The notes under the pieces are model-generated. The model was not told where the DNA came from, did no database searches, and saw only the letters and a program-made list of their open reading frames with translations. Of a stretch of DNA of 64,000 bases, positions 34,440-47,307 are shown piece by piece; position 1 is the first letter of the stretch, and each line of letters starts with the position of its first letter. The stretch lies in the NCBI RefSeq assembly GCF_000607165.1, contig NZ_JFZG01000004.1, forward strand, positions 62,001 to 126,000, written 5' to 3'. The position numbers were made by a program, and so were the translations under genes. This DNA comes from Ralstonia pickettii. GTDB taxonomy: Bacteria > Pseudomonadota > Gammaproteobacteria > Burkholderiales > Burkholderiaceae.

Positions 34440-36341
34440 ATGCCCATGTCCGCCGCGTATCGCGCGCTGTATCAGCGCTCCATTGACGACCCCGCTGGCT
34501 TTTGGGGCGAGCAGGCGCAGCGCATCGAGTGGCAAACGCCGTATTCGGCAGTCCTCGACGATTCGCGCATGCCGTTCGCCAAGTGGTTCGTGGGCGGACG
34601 CACCAACCTCTGCCACAACGCCGTCGACCGGCATCTCGCCACGCGTGGCGAGCAAGCGGCGCTGGTGTATGTCTCCACCGAAACCGGCCTGGAGACTACG
34701 TACACGTATCGCCAGCTCCATCGGGAGGTCAACCGCATGGCGGCGAGCCTGCAGGCGCTGGGGGTCAAACGTGGCGATCGCGTGCTGATTTACCTGCCGA
34801 TGATTCCCGAAGCCGCGTTTGCCATGCTGGCCTGTGCGCGCATCGGCGCGATCCATTCGGTGGTGTTCGGTGGCTTCGCATCCAACAGTCTCGCCACGCG
34901 CATCGACGACGCCACGCCGCGCGTGATCGTCAGTGCGGATGCAGGCTCGCGAGCGGGCAAGGTGGTCGAATACAAACCGTTGCTTGACGCGGCGATTGAC
35001 TTGGCCGCGCACAAGCCTGAGCGCGTGTTGCTCGTCGATCGCAAACTCGCGCCCATGCGGCACAACCCGCGCGACGCTGATTACGCAACGCTCGCGGCAG
35101 AGCACGCGAATGCCGATGTGCCGTGCGAATGGATGGAGTCGAGCGAGCCCTCGTACATCCTCTACACCTCGGGTACGACTGGCAAACCGAAAGGCGTCCA
35201 GCGCGACACCGGCGGCTATGCGGTGGCGCTGGCGGCGTCGATGCCGCTCATTTTTGGTACGCAGCCCGGCGACACGATGTTTACAGCATCGGATGTCGGC
35301 TGGGTGGTGGGACACAGCTACATCGTTTATGCGCCGCTGCTCGCGGGCCTGACGACGGTCATGTACGAAGGCACGCCAATCCGCCCTGACGGCGCGGTCT
35401 GGTGGCGCATCGTCGAGCAATACCGCGTGAATGTGATGTTCACCGCGCCCACTGCCATTCGCGTGCTCAAGAAGCAGGATCCGGCGCTACTGCAGCGACA
35501 TGATCTGTCGAGTCTGCGGCGCCTGTTCCTTGCTGGCGAGCCGCTGGACGAGCCCACCGCCAGTTGGATCGGCGAGGCGTTGCACAAGCCCATCGTCGAC
35601 AACTACTGGCAGACCGAGACCGGCTGGCCGATGTTGGCCATTCCGCAAGGGGTCGAGCCTTCCGAGCAAAAGCTCGGCTCGCCGGGCTTCCCGGTCTACG
35701 GCTACAAGCTCGACATCTTGGATGAGGCGACCGGAGAGCCATGCGCACCGGGCGAGAAAGGGCTTCTCGCCGTCGCCGCGCCGCTGCCGCCGGGCTGCAT
35801 GACCACCGTCTGGGGCGACGATGCCCGTTTCCTGCAGACCTACTGGTCCGCCTTTCCTGGCCGGCACATCTATTCGAGCTTCGACTGGGGTGTGCGGGAT
35901 GTGGAAGGCTACGTGACCATCCTGGGCCGCACCGACGATGTCATCAACGTGGCGGGCCACCGCCTCGGCACACGCGAGATCGAAGAGAGCCTCTCGTCGC
36001 ATCCCGCTATCGCCGAAGTGGCGGTAGTGGGCGTGGCCGATCAACTCAAAGGGCAGGTGGCGATGGGGTTTGCCATCGTGCGCGATGCTTCGCGCATTGC
36101 CGAGCCGGCAGGGCGCCTGGCTCTGGAGGGCGAGTTGATGCGTACGGTCGAGGTGCAACTCGGTGCGGTGGCGCGGCCCTCGCGCGTGTTCTTTGTCGGG
36201 GCGCTGCCGAAAACGCGCTCCGGAAAACTGCTGCGCCGCGCGATGCAGGCCGTAGCGGAAGGGCGGGACCCCGGCGATCTGACCACCATCGAAGACCCCA
36301 CGGCACTGGCTCAGGTGCAGGCTGCCATGCGGGGTGAGTAG
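34440..36341 (+). CDS. prpE: Propionyl-CoA synthetase / acetyl-CoA synthetase family
   Basis: 633 residues, the length of PrpE. ANL-superfamily motifs are YTSGTTGKPKG (A3), NYWQTETGWP (A5), GRTDDVINVAGHRLGT (A8) and the C-terminal KTRSGKLLRR with the acetylatable Lys. The N-terminal YRALYQRSIDDPAGFW is typical of PrpE. It activates propionate (or acetate) to the acyl-CoA. The start at 34440 has AGGAGA 7 nt upstream. It lies outside a prp catabolic operon, so acetate or another short acid is possible. Confidence 0.88.
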   Translation: MPMSAAYRALYQRSIDDPAGFWGEQAQRIEWQTPYSAVLDDSRMPFAKWFVGGRTNLCHNAVDRHLATRGEQAALVYVSTETGLETTYTYRQLHREVNRMAASLQALGVKRGDRVLIYLPMIPEAAFAMLACARIGAIHSVVFGGFASNSLATRIDDATPRVIVSADAGSRAGKVVEYKPLLDAAIDLAAHKPERVLLVDRKLAPMRHNPRDADYATLAAEHANADVPCEWMESSEPSYILYTSGTTGKPKGVQRDTGGYAVALAASMPLIFGTQPGDTMFTASDVGWVVGHSYIVYAPLLAGLTTVMYEGTPIRPDGAVWWRIVEQYRVNVMFTAPTAIRVLKKQDPALLQRHDLSSLRRLFLAGEPLDEPTASWIGEALHKPIVDNYWQTETGWPMLAIPQGVEPSEQKLGSPGFPVYGYKLDILDEATGEPCAPGEKGLLAVAAPLPPGCMTTVWGDDARFLQTYWSAFPGRHIYSSFDWGVRDVEGYVTILGRTDDVINVAGHRLGTREIEESLSSHPAIAEVAVVGVADQLKGQVAMGFAIVRDASRIAEPAGRLALEGELMRTVEVQLGAVARPSRVFFVGALPKTRSGKLLRRAMQAVAEGRDPGDLTTIEDPTALAQVQAAMRGE

Positions 36342-36442
36342 GGCACTCCGAACGTGACGTTCTCGCCAGTGTGGAGCTGGGTGTAAGGGCATGGCGGGAG
36401 GTCACAATTCGGGCGGCACTCGACGTTAAGTCCTTCCTTTCA

Positions 36443-36471
36443 TTGAGTTTTTTGCGGCGCCCGGGTATACT
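36443..36471 (+). promoter_or_regulatory. Sigma-70 promoter of the carA-leuE-carB operon
   Basis: TTGAGT (36443-36448) and TATACT (36466-36471) with a 17-base spacer, in the 347-base gap before carA. The predicted start near 36478 leaves a leader of about 210 nt. Confidence 0.7.
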
Positions 36472-36475
36472 TGTT

Positions 36476-36495
36476 GGGTTTGAGTTCAGAAACCC
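36476..36495 (+). promoter_or_regulatory. Hairpin at the 5' end of the long carA leader
   Basis: GGGTTT (36476-36481) pairs with AAACCC (36490-36495) around an 8-base loop right at the predicted transcript start. The rest of the leader up to 36688 is C/T-rich with an EcoRI-type palindrome GGAATTCC; I see no terminator or leader peptide in it. E. coli carAB is controlled by arginine and pyrimidines; the mechanism here is not visible. Confidence 0.45.
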
Positions 36496-36688
36496 ATCAC
36501 CCTAGCGCCAACCGCTTCCTACCTCCCGCCTACCGCCCCGTCTGCCTCGTTTCTCGGTGATTTCTGGTGAGTTCTGCCCCAGTTTCCGATTCTCGGCGCG
36601 CAAACGGCCCGGATTCCGCCCAGCCGGAATTCCGCTTCGGCGCCAAGGTGATCAGGTCGGCACAGGGTGAATCCAGCAGGAGCTACCC

Positions 36689-37825
36689 GTGTTGCCGTCT
36701 TTCCCGCCCGCCATCCTCGCGCTTGCAGACGGCACGGTCTTTCGTGGCTATTCCATCGGTGCGGCCGGTCATACGATCGGCGAAGTGGTGTTCAACACCG
36801 CCATCACCGGCTATCAGGAAATCCTTACCGATCCGAGCTACTCGCGCCAGATCGTCACGCTCACGTATCCGCATATCGGTAACGTTGGCGTGAACCGTGA
36901 GGACGTCGAAGCCACGAAAGTCCATGCCGCCGGCCTCATCATCAAGGATCTGCCGATCCTCGCGTCCAACTTCCGCAAGGAGCACTCGCTCTCGCATTAC
37001 CTCAAGGGTGAGAAGGTCGTCGCCATTGCCGGAATCGATACCCGCAAGTTGACCAGGATCCTGCGCGAGAAGGGCGCCCAGAATGGTTGCATTCTCGCCG
37101 GCGAAGACAACGTGCAGAAGGCCATCGACCTCGCGCGTTCGTTCCCGGGCCTGTCGGGCATGGATCTGGCGAAGGTCGTGTCCGTGACCGAGCCGTACGA
37201 GTGGACCCAGACCGAATGGGCGCTGGGCAGCGGCTACGGCAAGCAGGAAGCCCCGAAGTATCACGTGGTCGCGTATGACTTCGGTGTCAAGTTCAACATC
37301 CTGCGCATGCTGGCCGAGCGCGGCTGCCGCGTGACGGTGGTGCCTGCGCAAACCAGCGCGGCCGACGTGCTGGCGCATAACCCGGACGGCGTGTTCCTCT
37401 CCAACGGCCCGGGCGATCCGGAGCCGTGCGACTACGCTATCGCTGCCGCCAAGGAATTCCTGGAGCGTCGCCTCCCGACTTTCGGCATCTGTCTGGGTCA
37501 CCAGATCATGGGTCTGGCCGTGGGCGCCAAGACACTCAAGATGAAGACCGGCCACCACGGCGCCAATCACCCCGTCAAGGATCTGCAGGATGGCCGCGTG
37601 GTCATCACCTCGCAGAACCACGGCTTTGCAGTGGACCCGGAGTCGCTGCCAGCCAACGCGCGCGTGACGCACGTTTCGCTGTTCGACGGCACGCTGCAGG
37701 GCTTCGAGCTGACCGACCGTCCGGCGTTCTGCTTCCAAGGTCACCCGGAAGCGTCGCCCGGTCCGCACGACATCGCGTATCTGTTTGACCGCTTCACCGC
37801 GGCGATGGACGCAGCCAAGCAGTAA
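36689..37825 (+). CDS. carA: Carbamoyl-phosphate synthase small subunit (glutaminase)
   Basis: 378 residues. The N-terminal CPSase-specific domain is followed by a class I glutamine amidotransferase with nucleophile Cys in [15 protein letters not shown] and the His/Glu pair in [11 protein letters not shown]. It supplies ammonia from glutamine to CarB for carbamoyl phosphate, the precursor of arginine and pyrimidines. The start is GTG at 36689 with AGGAG 6 nt upstream; no ATG is available. Confidence 0.97.
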   Translation: MLPSFPPAILALADGTVFRGYSIGAAGHTIGEVVFNTAITGYQEILTDPSYSRQIVTLTYPHIGNVGVNREDVEATKVHAAGLIIKDLPILASNFRKEHSLSHYLKGEKVVAIAGIDTRKLTRILREKGAQNGCILAGEDNVQKAIDLARSFPGLSGMDLAKVVSVTEPYEWTQTEWALGSGYGKQEAPKYHVVAYDFGVKFNILRMLAERGCRVTVVPAQTSAADVLAHNPDGVFLSNGPGDPEPCDYAIAAAKEFLERRLPTFGICLGHQIMGLAVGAKTLKMKTGHHGANHPVKDLQDGRVVITSQNHGFAVDPESLPANARVTHVSLFDGTLQGFELTDRPAFCFQGHPEASPGPHDIAYLFDRFTAAMDAAKQ

Positions 37826-37846
37826 AGCAAACGAGATCGCATCGCC

Positions 37847-38521
37847 ATGAACGCTTTCATGCTCGCCCACTTCGGCATCACCGAGTTCTGGACCTTCCTG
37901 CTCGGCACGATCTTCATCGTGCTGCTGCCGGGGCCGAACTCGATGTACGTGCTGTCGGTGGCGGCCCGCCGCGGTGTGCGCGCGGGCTACCAGGGCGCGT
38001 GTGGCGTGTTTCTGGGCGATGCCATCCTGATGGTGTTGTCGGCAGCAGGCGTGGCTTCGCTGTTGAAGGCGAGTCCGGCGCTGTTCTACGTCGTGAAGTA
38101 CGTCGGTGCGGCGTATCTGGCGTGGATCGGCCTGCAGATGCTGCGTGGCGCGGTGCGCAATTGGCGCGCGCGCAAGGCCGGCGGGTCTGTCGAACAAAGC
38201 GCGGCTCCGGCCGACGAATCGCATCCGTTCAAGAAAGCGCTGGTCATCAGCCTGCTGAACCCGAAGGCGATCTTGTTCTTCATCTCGTTCTTCATCCAGT
38301 TCGTCGATCCGCATTACGCGCTGCCGGTGGTGTCGTTCGTCGTGCTTGGGCTGGTCTGCCAGATCTGCAGCTTCCTGTACCTGACCACCATCATCTTCGT
38401 GGGCGCGCGGCTGGCCGCGGCGTTCCGCGCGCGACGACGTTTGTCTGCGGGTATGAGCAGCGGCGTCGGCGCCATGTTTATCGGCTTTTCCGCCAAGCTG
38501 GCGACGGCCACACTGAATTAA
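37847..38521 (+). CDS. leuE: LysE/RhtB family exporter, LeuE-like
   Basis: 224 residues with about six membrane segments. The N-terminal [20 protein letters not shown] (quoted to 20) and the later [13 protein letters not shown] motif define LysE/RhtB amino-acid exporters; length and sequence feel closest to LeuE. It sits between carA and carB, 21 nt and 16 nt from them, so it must be cotranscribed with carbamoyl-phosphate synthase. Why an exporter is placed there is not known. Confidence 0.85.
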   Translation: MNAFMLAHFGITEFWTFLLGTIFIVLLPGPNSMYVLSVAARRGVRAGYQGACGVFLGDAILMVLSAAGVASLLKASPALFYVVKYVGAAYLAWIGLQMLRGAVRNWRARKAGGSVEQSAAPADESHPFKKALVISLLNPKAILFFISFFIQFVDPHYALPVVSFVVLGLVCQICSFLYLTTIIFVGARLAAAFRARRRLSAGMSSGVGAMFIGFSAKLATATLN

Positions 38522-38537
38522 TCGAATCGAGCGGGTT

Positions 38538-41783
<3,246 letters not shown>

Positions 41784-41802
41784 GTAAGCCCATCGTCAGG
41801 GC

Positions 41803-41826
41803 CCGCGACGCGGCATAGCGTCGCGG
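41803..41826 (+). other. Hairpin after carB without T tract
   Basis: A perfect 9-bp stem, CCGCGACGC (41803-41811) and its complement (41818-41826), with a 6-base loop, 19 nt past the carB stop. No T run follows. It may protect the 3' end of the message; the stem-loop with a T run is further down in the greA leader. Confidence 0.5.
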
Positions 41827-41848
41827 CGACCGCACGGAGAGGGGGCAG

Positions 41849-41877
41849 TTGCCGCCTCCGGACGGTTCGCCTAAACT
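41849..41877 (+). promoter_or_regulatory. Probable sigma-70 promoter of greA
   Basis: TTGCCG (41849-41854) and TAAACT (41872-41877) at 17-base spacing, four of six matches each. A start near 41884 would put the terminator-like hairpin at 41902-41962 into the greA leader. Confidence 0.5.
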
Positions 41878-41901
41878 AGAGCGTCCGTGTCAAAACAACG
41901 A

Positions 41902-41962
41902 CAGCCGCCGTCAGGCGGGTGTGCGCTACGCGCCCTCCCGCTTCGCAGCGGCTGATTTTTTT
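41902..41962 (+). terminator. Terminator-like hairpin in the greA leader
   Basis: CAGCCGC (41902-41908) pairs with GCGGCTG (41948-41954), with inner stems GCGGG/CCCGC and GCGC/GCGC, followed by A and seven T residues (41956-41962). It ends only 20 nt before the greA ATG, leaving no room for a separate promoter. It could end carB transcripts, or act as an attenuator/sRNA-forming terminator within the greA leader. Confidence 0.7.
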
Positions 41963-41982
41963 GTGATTCCGAAATACTTACG

Positions 41983-42459
41983 ATGAGCACCATTCCGATT
42001 ACCAAGCGCGGTGCCGAGATGCTGAAAGACGAACTCCAACGTCTGAAGACCAAGGAGCGTCCGGCCGTCGTCAACGCTATCGCCGAGGCGCGTGCCCAGG
42101 GCGATCTGTCCGAAAACGCCGACTATGATGCCGCCAAGGAGCGCCAGGGCTTCATCGAAGGCCGTATCCAGGAAATCGAAGGCAAGCTGTCCGCCGCGCA
42201 GATCATCGATCCGGCTTCGCTGGATGCCGACGGTCGCATCGTTTTTGGCGCAACCATTGACCTGGAAGATTTGGATTCGGGCAAGCCCGTCACGTACCAG
42301 ATCGTCGGCGATGACGAAGCCGATCTGGAAACCGGCAAGATCTCGATCAGCTCGCCGATCGCTCGCGCGTTGATCGGCAAGTTCGAAGGCGACGTCGCCA
42401 CTGTGGTCGCCCCGGGCGGCGAACGCGAGTACGAAGTCCTGGCCGTCAAGTACCTCTAA
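41983..42459 (+). CDS. greA: Transcription elongation factor GreA
   Basis: 158 residues, the family length. N-terminal coiled coil (about 1-75) with the acidic tip and [20 protein letters not shown] (quoted to 20), then the FKBP-like C-terminal domain. It enters the RNA polymerase secondary channel and stimulates cleavage of backtracked RNA. No Shine-Dalgarno is visible before the ATG; instead a terminator-like hairpin stands just upstream. Confidence 0.97.
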   Translation: MSTIPITKRGAEMLKDELQRLKTKERPAVVNAIAEARAQGDLSENADYDAAKERQGFIEGRIQEIEGKLSAAQIIDPASLDADGRIVFGATIDLEDLDSGKPVTYQIVGDDEADLETGKISISSPIARALIGKFEGDVATVVAPGGEREYEVLAVKYL

Positions 42460-42478
42460 CCCGATCCGAGGCAACGCC

Positions 42479-42946
42479 ATGCCGCAGCGCTTCTTCCAGT
42501 TGCTTGCCACGGTATGGTGCGGTTCGCTCTGGACCATCGGTTACATCGTCGCTCCGACGCTGTTTGCGATGCTTGACGATCGCCAGTTGGCCGGCTCGAT
42601 TGCCGGCCGGTTGTTTCATGCGGAGGCGTGGATCGGCCTGGCGACAGGGTGTCTGCTTTTGCTCGCTGCCACGGCGCTGGTGCGTCGCGGTCAGGCCGGG
42701 TACCGCCGGCTGCGCTGGCTTGTGCTGGCGATGCTGCTGTGCGTGCTGGTGGGCTATTTCGGCCTCCAGCCTTTCATGGCTTCACTTCGCGAACAGGCCG
42801 ATGCGCTCGGCATGGCGGTGGGAGATTCGCCTTACCGAGCACAGTTCGGCATGCTGCACGGTGTATCGAGCGTGTTCTATCTGCTGCAGAGCCTGTTGGG
42901 GTTGGCGCTGATCTGGAAGGCAGCCGATGTTCGGCAAGCCGCCTGA
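42479..42946 (+). CDS. DUF4149 integral membrane protein
   Basis: 155 residues with four predicted membrane helices. The start MPQRFFQLLATVWCGSLWTI and the GYIVAPTLFAMLDDRQLAGS segment are typical of DUF4149. It follows greA by 19 nt and is probably cotranscribed. The family often sits near greA or yhbY in betaproteobacteria; function unknown. Confidence 0.85.
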   Translation: MPQRFFQLLATVWCGSLWTIGYIVAPTLFAMLDDRQLAGSIAGRLFHAEAWIGLATGCLLLLAATALVRRGQAGYRRLRWLVLAMLLCVLVGYFGLQPFMASLREQADALGMAVGDSPYRAQFGMLHGVSSVFYLLQSLLGLALIWKAADVRQAA

Positions 42947-42951
42947 AGGCC

Positions 42952-42983
42952 AAAAAAAGACCGGCTGAAAAGCCGGTCGTTTT
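42952..42983. terminator. Terminator between the DUF4149 gene and yhbY
   Basis: GACCGGCT (42959-42966) pairs with AGCCGGTC (42971-42978) around GAAA. Seven A residues on the left give a strong T tract on the minus strand for yhbY; the plus-strand T run is short (GTTTT). Confidence 0.88.
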
Positions 42984-43003
42984 GTGTGCAGCCCCGAATT
43001 GGA

Positions 43004-43504
43004 TCAGGACAGCGCCTTCTTTTTCTGGCTGGTTTGACGCGGCTTGGCGCGCTTGACGTTGCCACCGGCCGTGACGCGCTCGTTGCCGAGCACGCTCAGG
43101 CGGACGGGCTTCGGGCGGCGTGCGCTGTTCGGGTTCGGCTTGCGCACGGTGACCGAGCGCGGACCGGCCCCCACGGTAGTCTTGCGCGGCGGCTTGAGGT
43201 CGCGCGGCTGGTTTTCCTTCAGGTACGCCGGGCCTTCGCGCCAGATCACCAGCAGCTTGCCGATGTGCTGTACCGGGGCGGCCTGCAGGCGGGCGCAGAT
43301 GGTGTCGTAGAGTTCGATGCGTGCTTCGCGGTCATCGCCGAAGACGCGAATCTTGATCAGCCCGTGGGCCGCCAGCGAGCGGTCGATTTCGGCCAGAACG
43401 GGCTTGGTCAAGCCCTCCGCACCGATGATGACGACCGGGTTCAACGCGTGCGCTTCGGAGCGCAGTTCCGATCGTTGGGCAGGGGTGAGGATAAGGGCGG
43501 GCAT
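43004..43504 (-). CDS. yhbY: YhbY-family RNA-binding protein (CRM domain) with basic tail
   Basis: 166 residues. Residues 1-97 are the CRM domain, with LTPAQRSELRSEAHALNPVV and GLTKPVLAEIDRSLAAHGLI as landmarks. E. coli YhbY is just this domain and associates with pre-50S ribosomes. Here about 70 extra residues follow, rich in Arg, Lys and Pro and ending SQKKKALS, likely a disordered RNA-binding tail. The start at 43504 corresponds to the family start; no strong ribosome site is seen. It diverges from rlmE. Confidence 0.92.
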   Translation of the reverse strand: MPALILTPAQRSELRSEAHALNPVVIIGAEGLTKPVLAEIDRSLAAHGLIKIRVFGDDREARIELYDTICARLQAAPVQHIGKLLVIWREGPAYLKENQPRDLKPPRKTTVGAGPRSVTVRKPNPNSARRPKPVRLSVLGNERVTAGGNVKRAKPRQTSQKKKALS

Positions 43505-43612
43505 AAATAAGGGCGGGATCGCGCAAAGAGACAAACGGCGCGTATTATCCGCCAAAACCAGTCCTGGCTGCCATGTTTGGCGCTACATTCGGGCGAAATT
43601 GCAACCAATTCG

Positions 43613-44278
43613 ATGGCAAAGAACAAGTTCAACCAGTCGTGGCTGCACGACCATATCAACGATCCGTACGTGAAGCTGGCGCAGCGCGAAGGCTATCGCG
43701 CACGTGCCGCCTACAAGCTCAAAGAGATCGACGAGCAAGACAAGCTGATCAAGCCGGGCCAGGTCATCGTTGACCTGGGCGCCGCGCCGGGCAGTTGGAG
43801 TCAGTACGTGCGCAACAAGCTGGCCGCCTCACCGCGCGCCAAGGACGGCCGTATCGATGGGGCAATCGTCGCGATCGACATCCTGCCGATGGAAGCCATC
43901 GCCGACGTCACCTTCATCCAAGGCGACTTCCGCGAGGATGAAGTTTTCCGGCAACTGGAGGAAATCGTGCTGGAAGCCACCGGCGGGGGCAAAGTGGACC
44001 TTGTTTTGTCCGATATGGCCCCCAATCTCTCAGGTGTGGCGTCGGCAGACGCCGCGCGCATGGAGCACATCGCCGAGCTGGCTGTGGAATTTGCTATGGC
44101 GCACCTGAAACCTGAGGGCGCGCTGCTGATCAAATGTTTTCACGGCAGCGGCTATAGTCAGATCGTCGAGATGTTCAAGCGCCATTTCAAGATCGTGGCG
44201 CCGCGCAAGCCTAAAGCCTCCCGCGACAAATCGTCCGAAACATTCTTGTTGGGCCGCCAACTCAAGCATCCCGGCTGA
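43613..44278 (+). CDS. rlmE: 23S rRNA 2'-O-ribose methyltransferase RlmE (FtsJ/RrmJ)
   Basis: 221 residues. SAM motif [11 protein letters not shown] and the catalytic K-D-K set (LDK region, [19 protein letters not shown]) are intact. It methylates U2552 in 23S rRNA at a late stage of 50S assembly. The start at 43613 is the usual MAKNKFN; an earlier ATG at 43577 is unsupported. Neighbouring yhbY (divergent) and ftsH (downstream) match the order in many proteobacteria. Confidence 0.96.
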   Translation: MAKNKFNQSWLHDHINDPYVKLAQREGYRARAAYKLKEIDEQDKLIKPGQVIVDLGAAPGSWSQYVRNKLAASPRAKDGRIDGAIVAIDILPMEAIADVTFIQGDFREDEVFRQLEEIVLEATGGGKVDLVLSDMAPNLSGVASADAARMEHIAELAVEFAMAHLKPEGALLIKCFHGSGYSQIVEMFKRHFKIVAPRKPKASRDKSSETFLLGRQLKHPG

Positions 44279-44409
44279 CGGACGATACTCAGGAAGGGGC
44301 CCCCGGCTGGCACGGTGGGCCGTCGGTCTTGCGGGCAATCAACCCGCGGCGGTGTCCGTGCATTACAATGCCAAGCATCCCGTCAAGGCATTTCTAAAGG
44401 AGTCTCGCC

Positions 44410-46296
44410 TTGAATAACAACTGGTTTCAGAAGGCGGCCATCTGGCTGGTGATTGCCTTGGTGCTGTTCACCGTCTTCAAGCAGTTCGACAAGCCGCGCA
44501 CCCAAGAGGGTGTGACGTACTCGCAATTCATGGACGACGCGAAGGCCGGCAAAGTCAAGCGTGTCGAGGTCCAGGGCCGTACGTTGTTGGTCACACCCAA
44601 CGAGGGCAACAAGTATTCCATCATCTCGCCGGGCGACATCTGGATGGTGGGCGACCTGATGAAGTACGGCGTGCAGGTGACCGGCAAGGCGGAAGAAGAG
44701 CAAGGTGTGCTTCTCACCGCGCTTTATTACCTCGGCCCGACGTTGCTGATCATCGTGTTCTGGTTCTACATGATGCGGCAGATGCAGGGCGGCGGAAAAG
44801 GCGGCGCCTTCTCGTTCGGCAAGTCGCGGGCGCGACTGATCGATGAGAACAACAACAGCGTCACGTTTGCTGACGTGGCAGGCTGTGACGAGTCGAAGGA
44901 GGAAGTCGTCGAGCTGGTCGACTTCCTGAAAGACCCGCAGAAATTCCAAAAGTTGGGCGGGCGCATCCCGCGTGGCGTACTGCTGGTGGGCCCTCCGGGT
45001 ACCGGTAAGACGCTGCTGGCTCGCGCCATTGCCGGCGAAGCCAAGGTGCCGTTCTTCAGCATCTCCGGTTCGGACTTCGTTGAAATGTTCGTCGGCGTGG
45101 GCGCAGCTCGCGTGCGCGACATGTTCGAAAACGCCAAAAAGCAGGCACCCTGCATCGTGTTCATCGATGAAATCGATGCGGTCGGCCGTCATCGTGGCGC
45201 CGGCATGGGCGGCGGCAACGACGAGCGCGAGCAGACCCTGAACCAGATGCTGGTCGAGATGGACGGCTTCGAGGCCAACTCGGGCGTCATCGTGATCGCG
45301 GCGACCAACCGTGCCGACGTGCTTGACAAGGCGCTATTGCGTCCGGGTCGTTTCGACCGCCAAGTCTACGTGGGGCTGCCCGACATCCGCGGCCGCGAGC
45401 AGATTCTCAAGGTGCACATGCGAAAGGTGCCGATTGGCAACGACGTTGATGCATCAGTGCTGGCACGCGGCACGCCGGGCTTTTCTGGCGCTGATCTGGC
45501 CAACCTGGTTAACGAAGCTGCGCTGTTTGCTGCGCGCCGTAACAAGCGCGTGGTTGACATGCAGGACTTCGAAGATGCGAAGGACAAGATCTACATGGGT
45601 CCGGAGCGCAAGTCGGCCGTGATCCGCGAAGAGGAGCGCCGCGCTACGGCGTACCACGAGTCGGGCCATGCAGTGGTGGCCAAGCTGCTGCCGAAGGCTG
45701 ATCCGGTGCACAAGGTGACGATCATGCCGCGCGGCTGGGCTGGCGGTCTGACGTGGCAACTGCCGGAGCACGACAAGCACTACGCCTACAAAGATACGAT
45801 GCTCGAAGAGGTCGCGATTCTGTTCGGTGGCCGTGCTGCAGAAGAGGTGTTCCTGGGTGCGATGAGCACCGGCGCTTCGAACGACTTTGAGCGTGCCACC
45901 AAGATGGCCCGCGATATGGTGACGCGCTATGGTATGAGCGACGCGCTTGGCACCATGGTCTACGTCGATACGGAACAGGATGGCTTCTTCGGCCGCATGG
46001 CGTCGAAGACGGTGTCCGAGGCGACGCAGCAGAAGGTGGATTCGGAAATTCGCCGTATCGTGGACGAACAGTACGCCCTGGCCAAGGGGCTGCTGGAAGC
46101 GAATCGCGAGAAAGTTGAAGCCATGACCGCCGCGCTGCTCGAGTGGGAAACCATCGACGCTGATCAGGTCAACGACATCATGGACGGCAAGCCGCCGCGC
46201 CCGCCGCGCTACGGCTCGACCGGTGGTGGCAGCACTCCGCCGGGTGGTGGCACGCCGGCTGGTGTAACTCCGGGCAACGTGCCTGCCACGGCCTGA
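44410..46296 (+). CDS. ftsH: ATP-dependent zinc metalloprotease FtsH
   Basis: 628 residues. Two membrane helices (about 7-24 and 104-121) flank a small periplasmic domain. The AAA module has Walker A GPPGTGKT, Walker [11 protein letters not shown] and the GRFDRQV second region. The protease domain has the zinc motif HESGH. A Pro/Gly-rich tail ends the protein. It degrades membrane and short-lived cytosolic proteins, for example LpxC and sigma-32 in E. coli. The start codon is TTG at 44410 with AAGGAG 7 nt upstream; no ATG fits. Confidence 0.98.
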   Translation: MNNNWFQKAAIWLVIALVLFTVFKQFDKPRTQEGVTYSQFMDDAKAGKVKRVEVQGRTLLVTPNEGNKYSIISPGDIWMVGDLMKYGVQVTGKAEEEQGVLLTALYYLGPTLLIIVFWFYMMRQMQGGGKGGAFSFGKSRARLIDENNNSVTFADVAGCDESKEEVVELVDFLKDPQKFQKLGGRIPRGVLLVGPPGTGKTLLARAIAGEAKVPFFSISGSDFVEMFVGVGAARVRDMFENAKKQAPCIVFIDEIDAVGRHRGAGMGGGNDEREQTLNQMLVEMDGFEANSGVIVIAATNRADVLDKALLRPGRFDRQVYVGLPDIRGREQILKVHMRKVPIGNDVDASVLARGTPGFSGADLANLVNEAALFAARRNKRVVDMQDFEDAKDKIYMGPERKSAVIREEERRATAYHESGHAVVAKLLPKADPVHKVTIMPRGWAGGLTWQLPEHDKHYAYKDTMLEEVAILFGGRAAEEVFLGAMSTGASNDFERATKMARDMVTRYGMSDALGTMVYVDTEQDGFFGRMASKTVSEATQQKVDSEIRRIVDEQYALAKGLLEANREKVEAMTAALLEWETIDADQVNDIMDGKPPRPPRYGSTGGGSTPPGGGTPAGVTPGNVPATA

Positions 46297-46337
46297 TGAT
46301 GACGTGTTGATTTGTCGCTCTGGCAGCGACGCAGAAG

Positions 46338-46366
46338 AGCCGGTGCAAGCGCACCGGCTTTTTTTT
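46338..46366 (+). terminator. Intrinsic terminator of ftsH
   Basis: AGCCGGTGC (46338-46346) pairs with GCACCGGCT (46351-46359) around AAGC and continues into eight T residues. Confidence 0.94.
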
Positions 46367-46431
46367 GTTGGCGCTTTCTGGCGTGCCTGGCGTAGCATTC
46401 CGGTCCTGCGCAGCATTTCCATCAATCTATC

Positions 46432-47307
46432 TTGTCCGCTTCCATTCCCACCACAACGCACTTCCAGTGCGGACGTTTCCGTTATGCACGCGATCGGCGT
46501 CCGCTGGTCATGGGCATTCTCAATGTCACGCCCGATTCGTTCTCCGATGGCGGGCAGCACGCCACGCGCGATGCAGCTTTGCGCCATGCAGAGAAACTGA
46601 TCGCCGAAGGCGTGGACATGATCGACATCGGTGGCGAATCGAGCCGTCCGGGTGCCGAGCCGCTGAGCCTGCAGGCCGAGCTGGACCGCGTGATGCCCAT
46701 CGTCGAGGCGCTGCGCGAATGTGGCAAGCCGTTGTCCATCGATACTTACAAGCCCGAGGTGATGCGAGCCACGCTGGATGCAGGTGCCGATCTGATCAAC
46801 GACATCTGGGGCTTTCGCCGGCCTGGCGCGATTGAGGCAGTGGCCAAGGGCAACGGGGGCCTGTGCGTCATGCACATGCAGCGTGATCCCGAAACGATGC
46901 AGGAAGCGCCCAGCTATGCGGACCTGATGGGCGAGGTTGAGGCCTTCCTGCGTTCGCAAACGGAGGCGCTCATGGCTGCTGGCGTGGCGGCCGAGCGTAT
47001 TTCGCTCGATCCGGGATTTGGTTTTGGCAAAACGCCGGATCACAATCTCACCATGCTCAATCGCTTGGGGGAGTTCAATCGGATCGGTTTGCCGCTGTTC
47101 GTCGGTTTATCACGCAAATCGACGCTTGGCGCTGTGCTGGGCGGCAAACCGCCGGCCGAGCGCGTGACCGCCAGCGTGGCGGCGGCGCTGCTGGCCGCAG
47201 AGCGGGGCGCGTTCATCGTGCGTGTGCACGACGTACAACCGACGGTGGAATCGATTCAGCTCTGGTGGGCCATGCGTCATGAACGCGTAAATCCGCCACT
47301 GGCCTGA
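46432..47307 (+). CDS. folP: Dihydropteroate synthase
   Basis: 291 residues. DHPS signatures are present: PLVMGILNVTPDSFSDGG, IGGESSRPGA, the DLINDIWGF loop and LDPGFGFGKT. It joins p-aminobenzoate to the pterin pyrophosphate for folate and is the sulfonamide target. The only start upstream of the first motif that fits is TTG at 46432, with no ribosome site; the first ATG lies inside the conserved core. A terminator 65 nt upstream separates it from ftsH, so it needs its own promoter, which I cannot identify with confidence. Confidence 0.94.
   Translation: MSASIPTTTHFQCGRFRYARDRRPLVMGILNVTPDSFSDGGQHATRDAALRHAEKLIAEGVDMIDIGGESSRPGAEPLSLQAELDRVMPIVEALRECGKPLSIDTYKPEVMRATLDAGADLINDIWGFRRPGAIEAVAKGNGGLCVMHMQRDPETMQEAPSYADLMGEVEAFLRSQTEALMAAGVAAERISLDPGFGFGKTPDHNLTMLNRLGEFNRIGLPLFVGLSRKSTLGAVLGGKPPAERVTASVAAALLAAERGAFIVRVHDVQPTVESIQLWWAMRHERVNPPLA

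Noticed and set aside
36350-36364. Small hairpin GAACG-TGA-CGTTC after prpE as a terminator
   Set aside because: Five pairs, tiny loop and no T tract.
43520-43560. Divergent promoter between yhbY and rlmE around TATTAT
   Set aside because: No -35 element at acceptable spacing on either strand.
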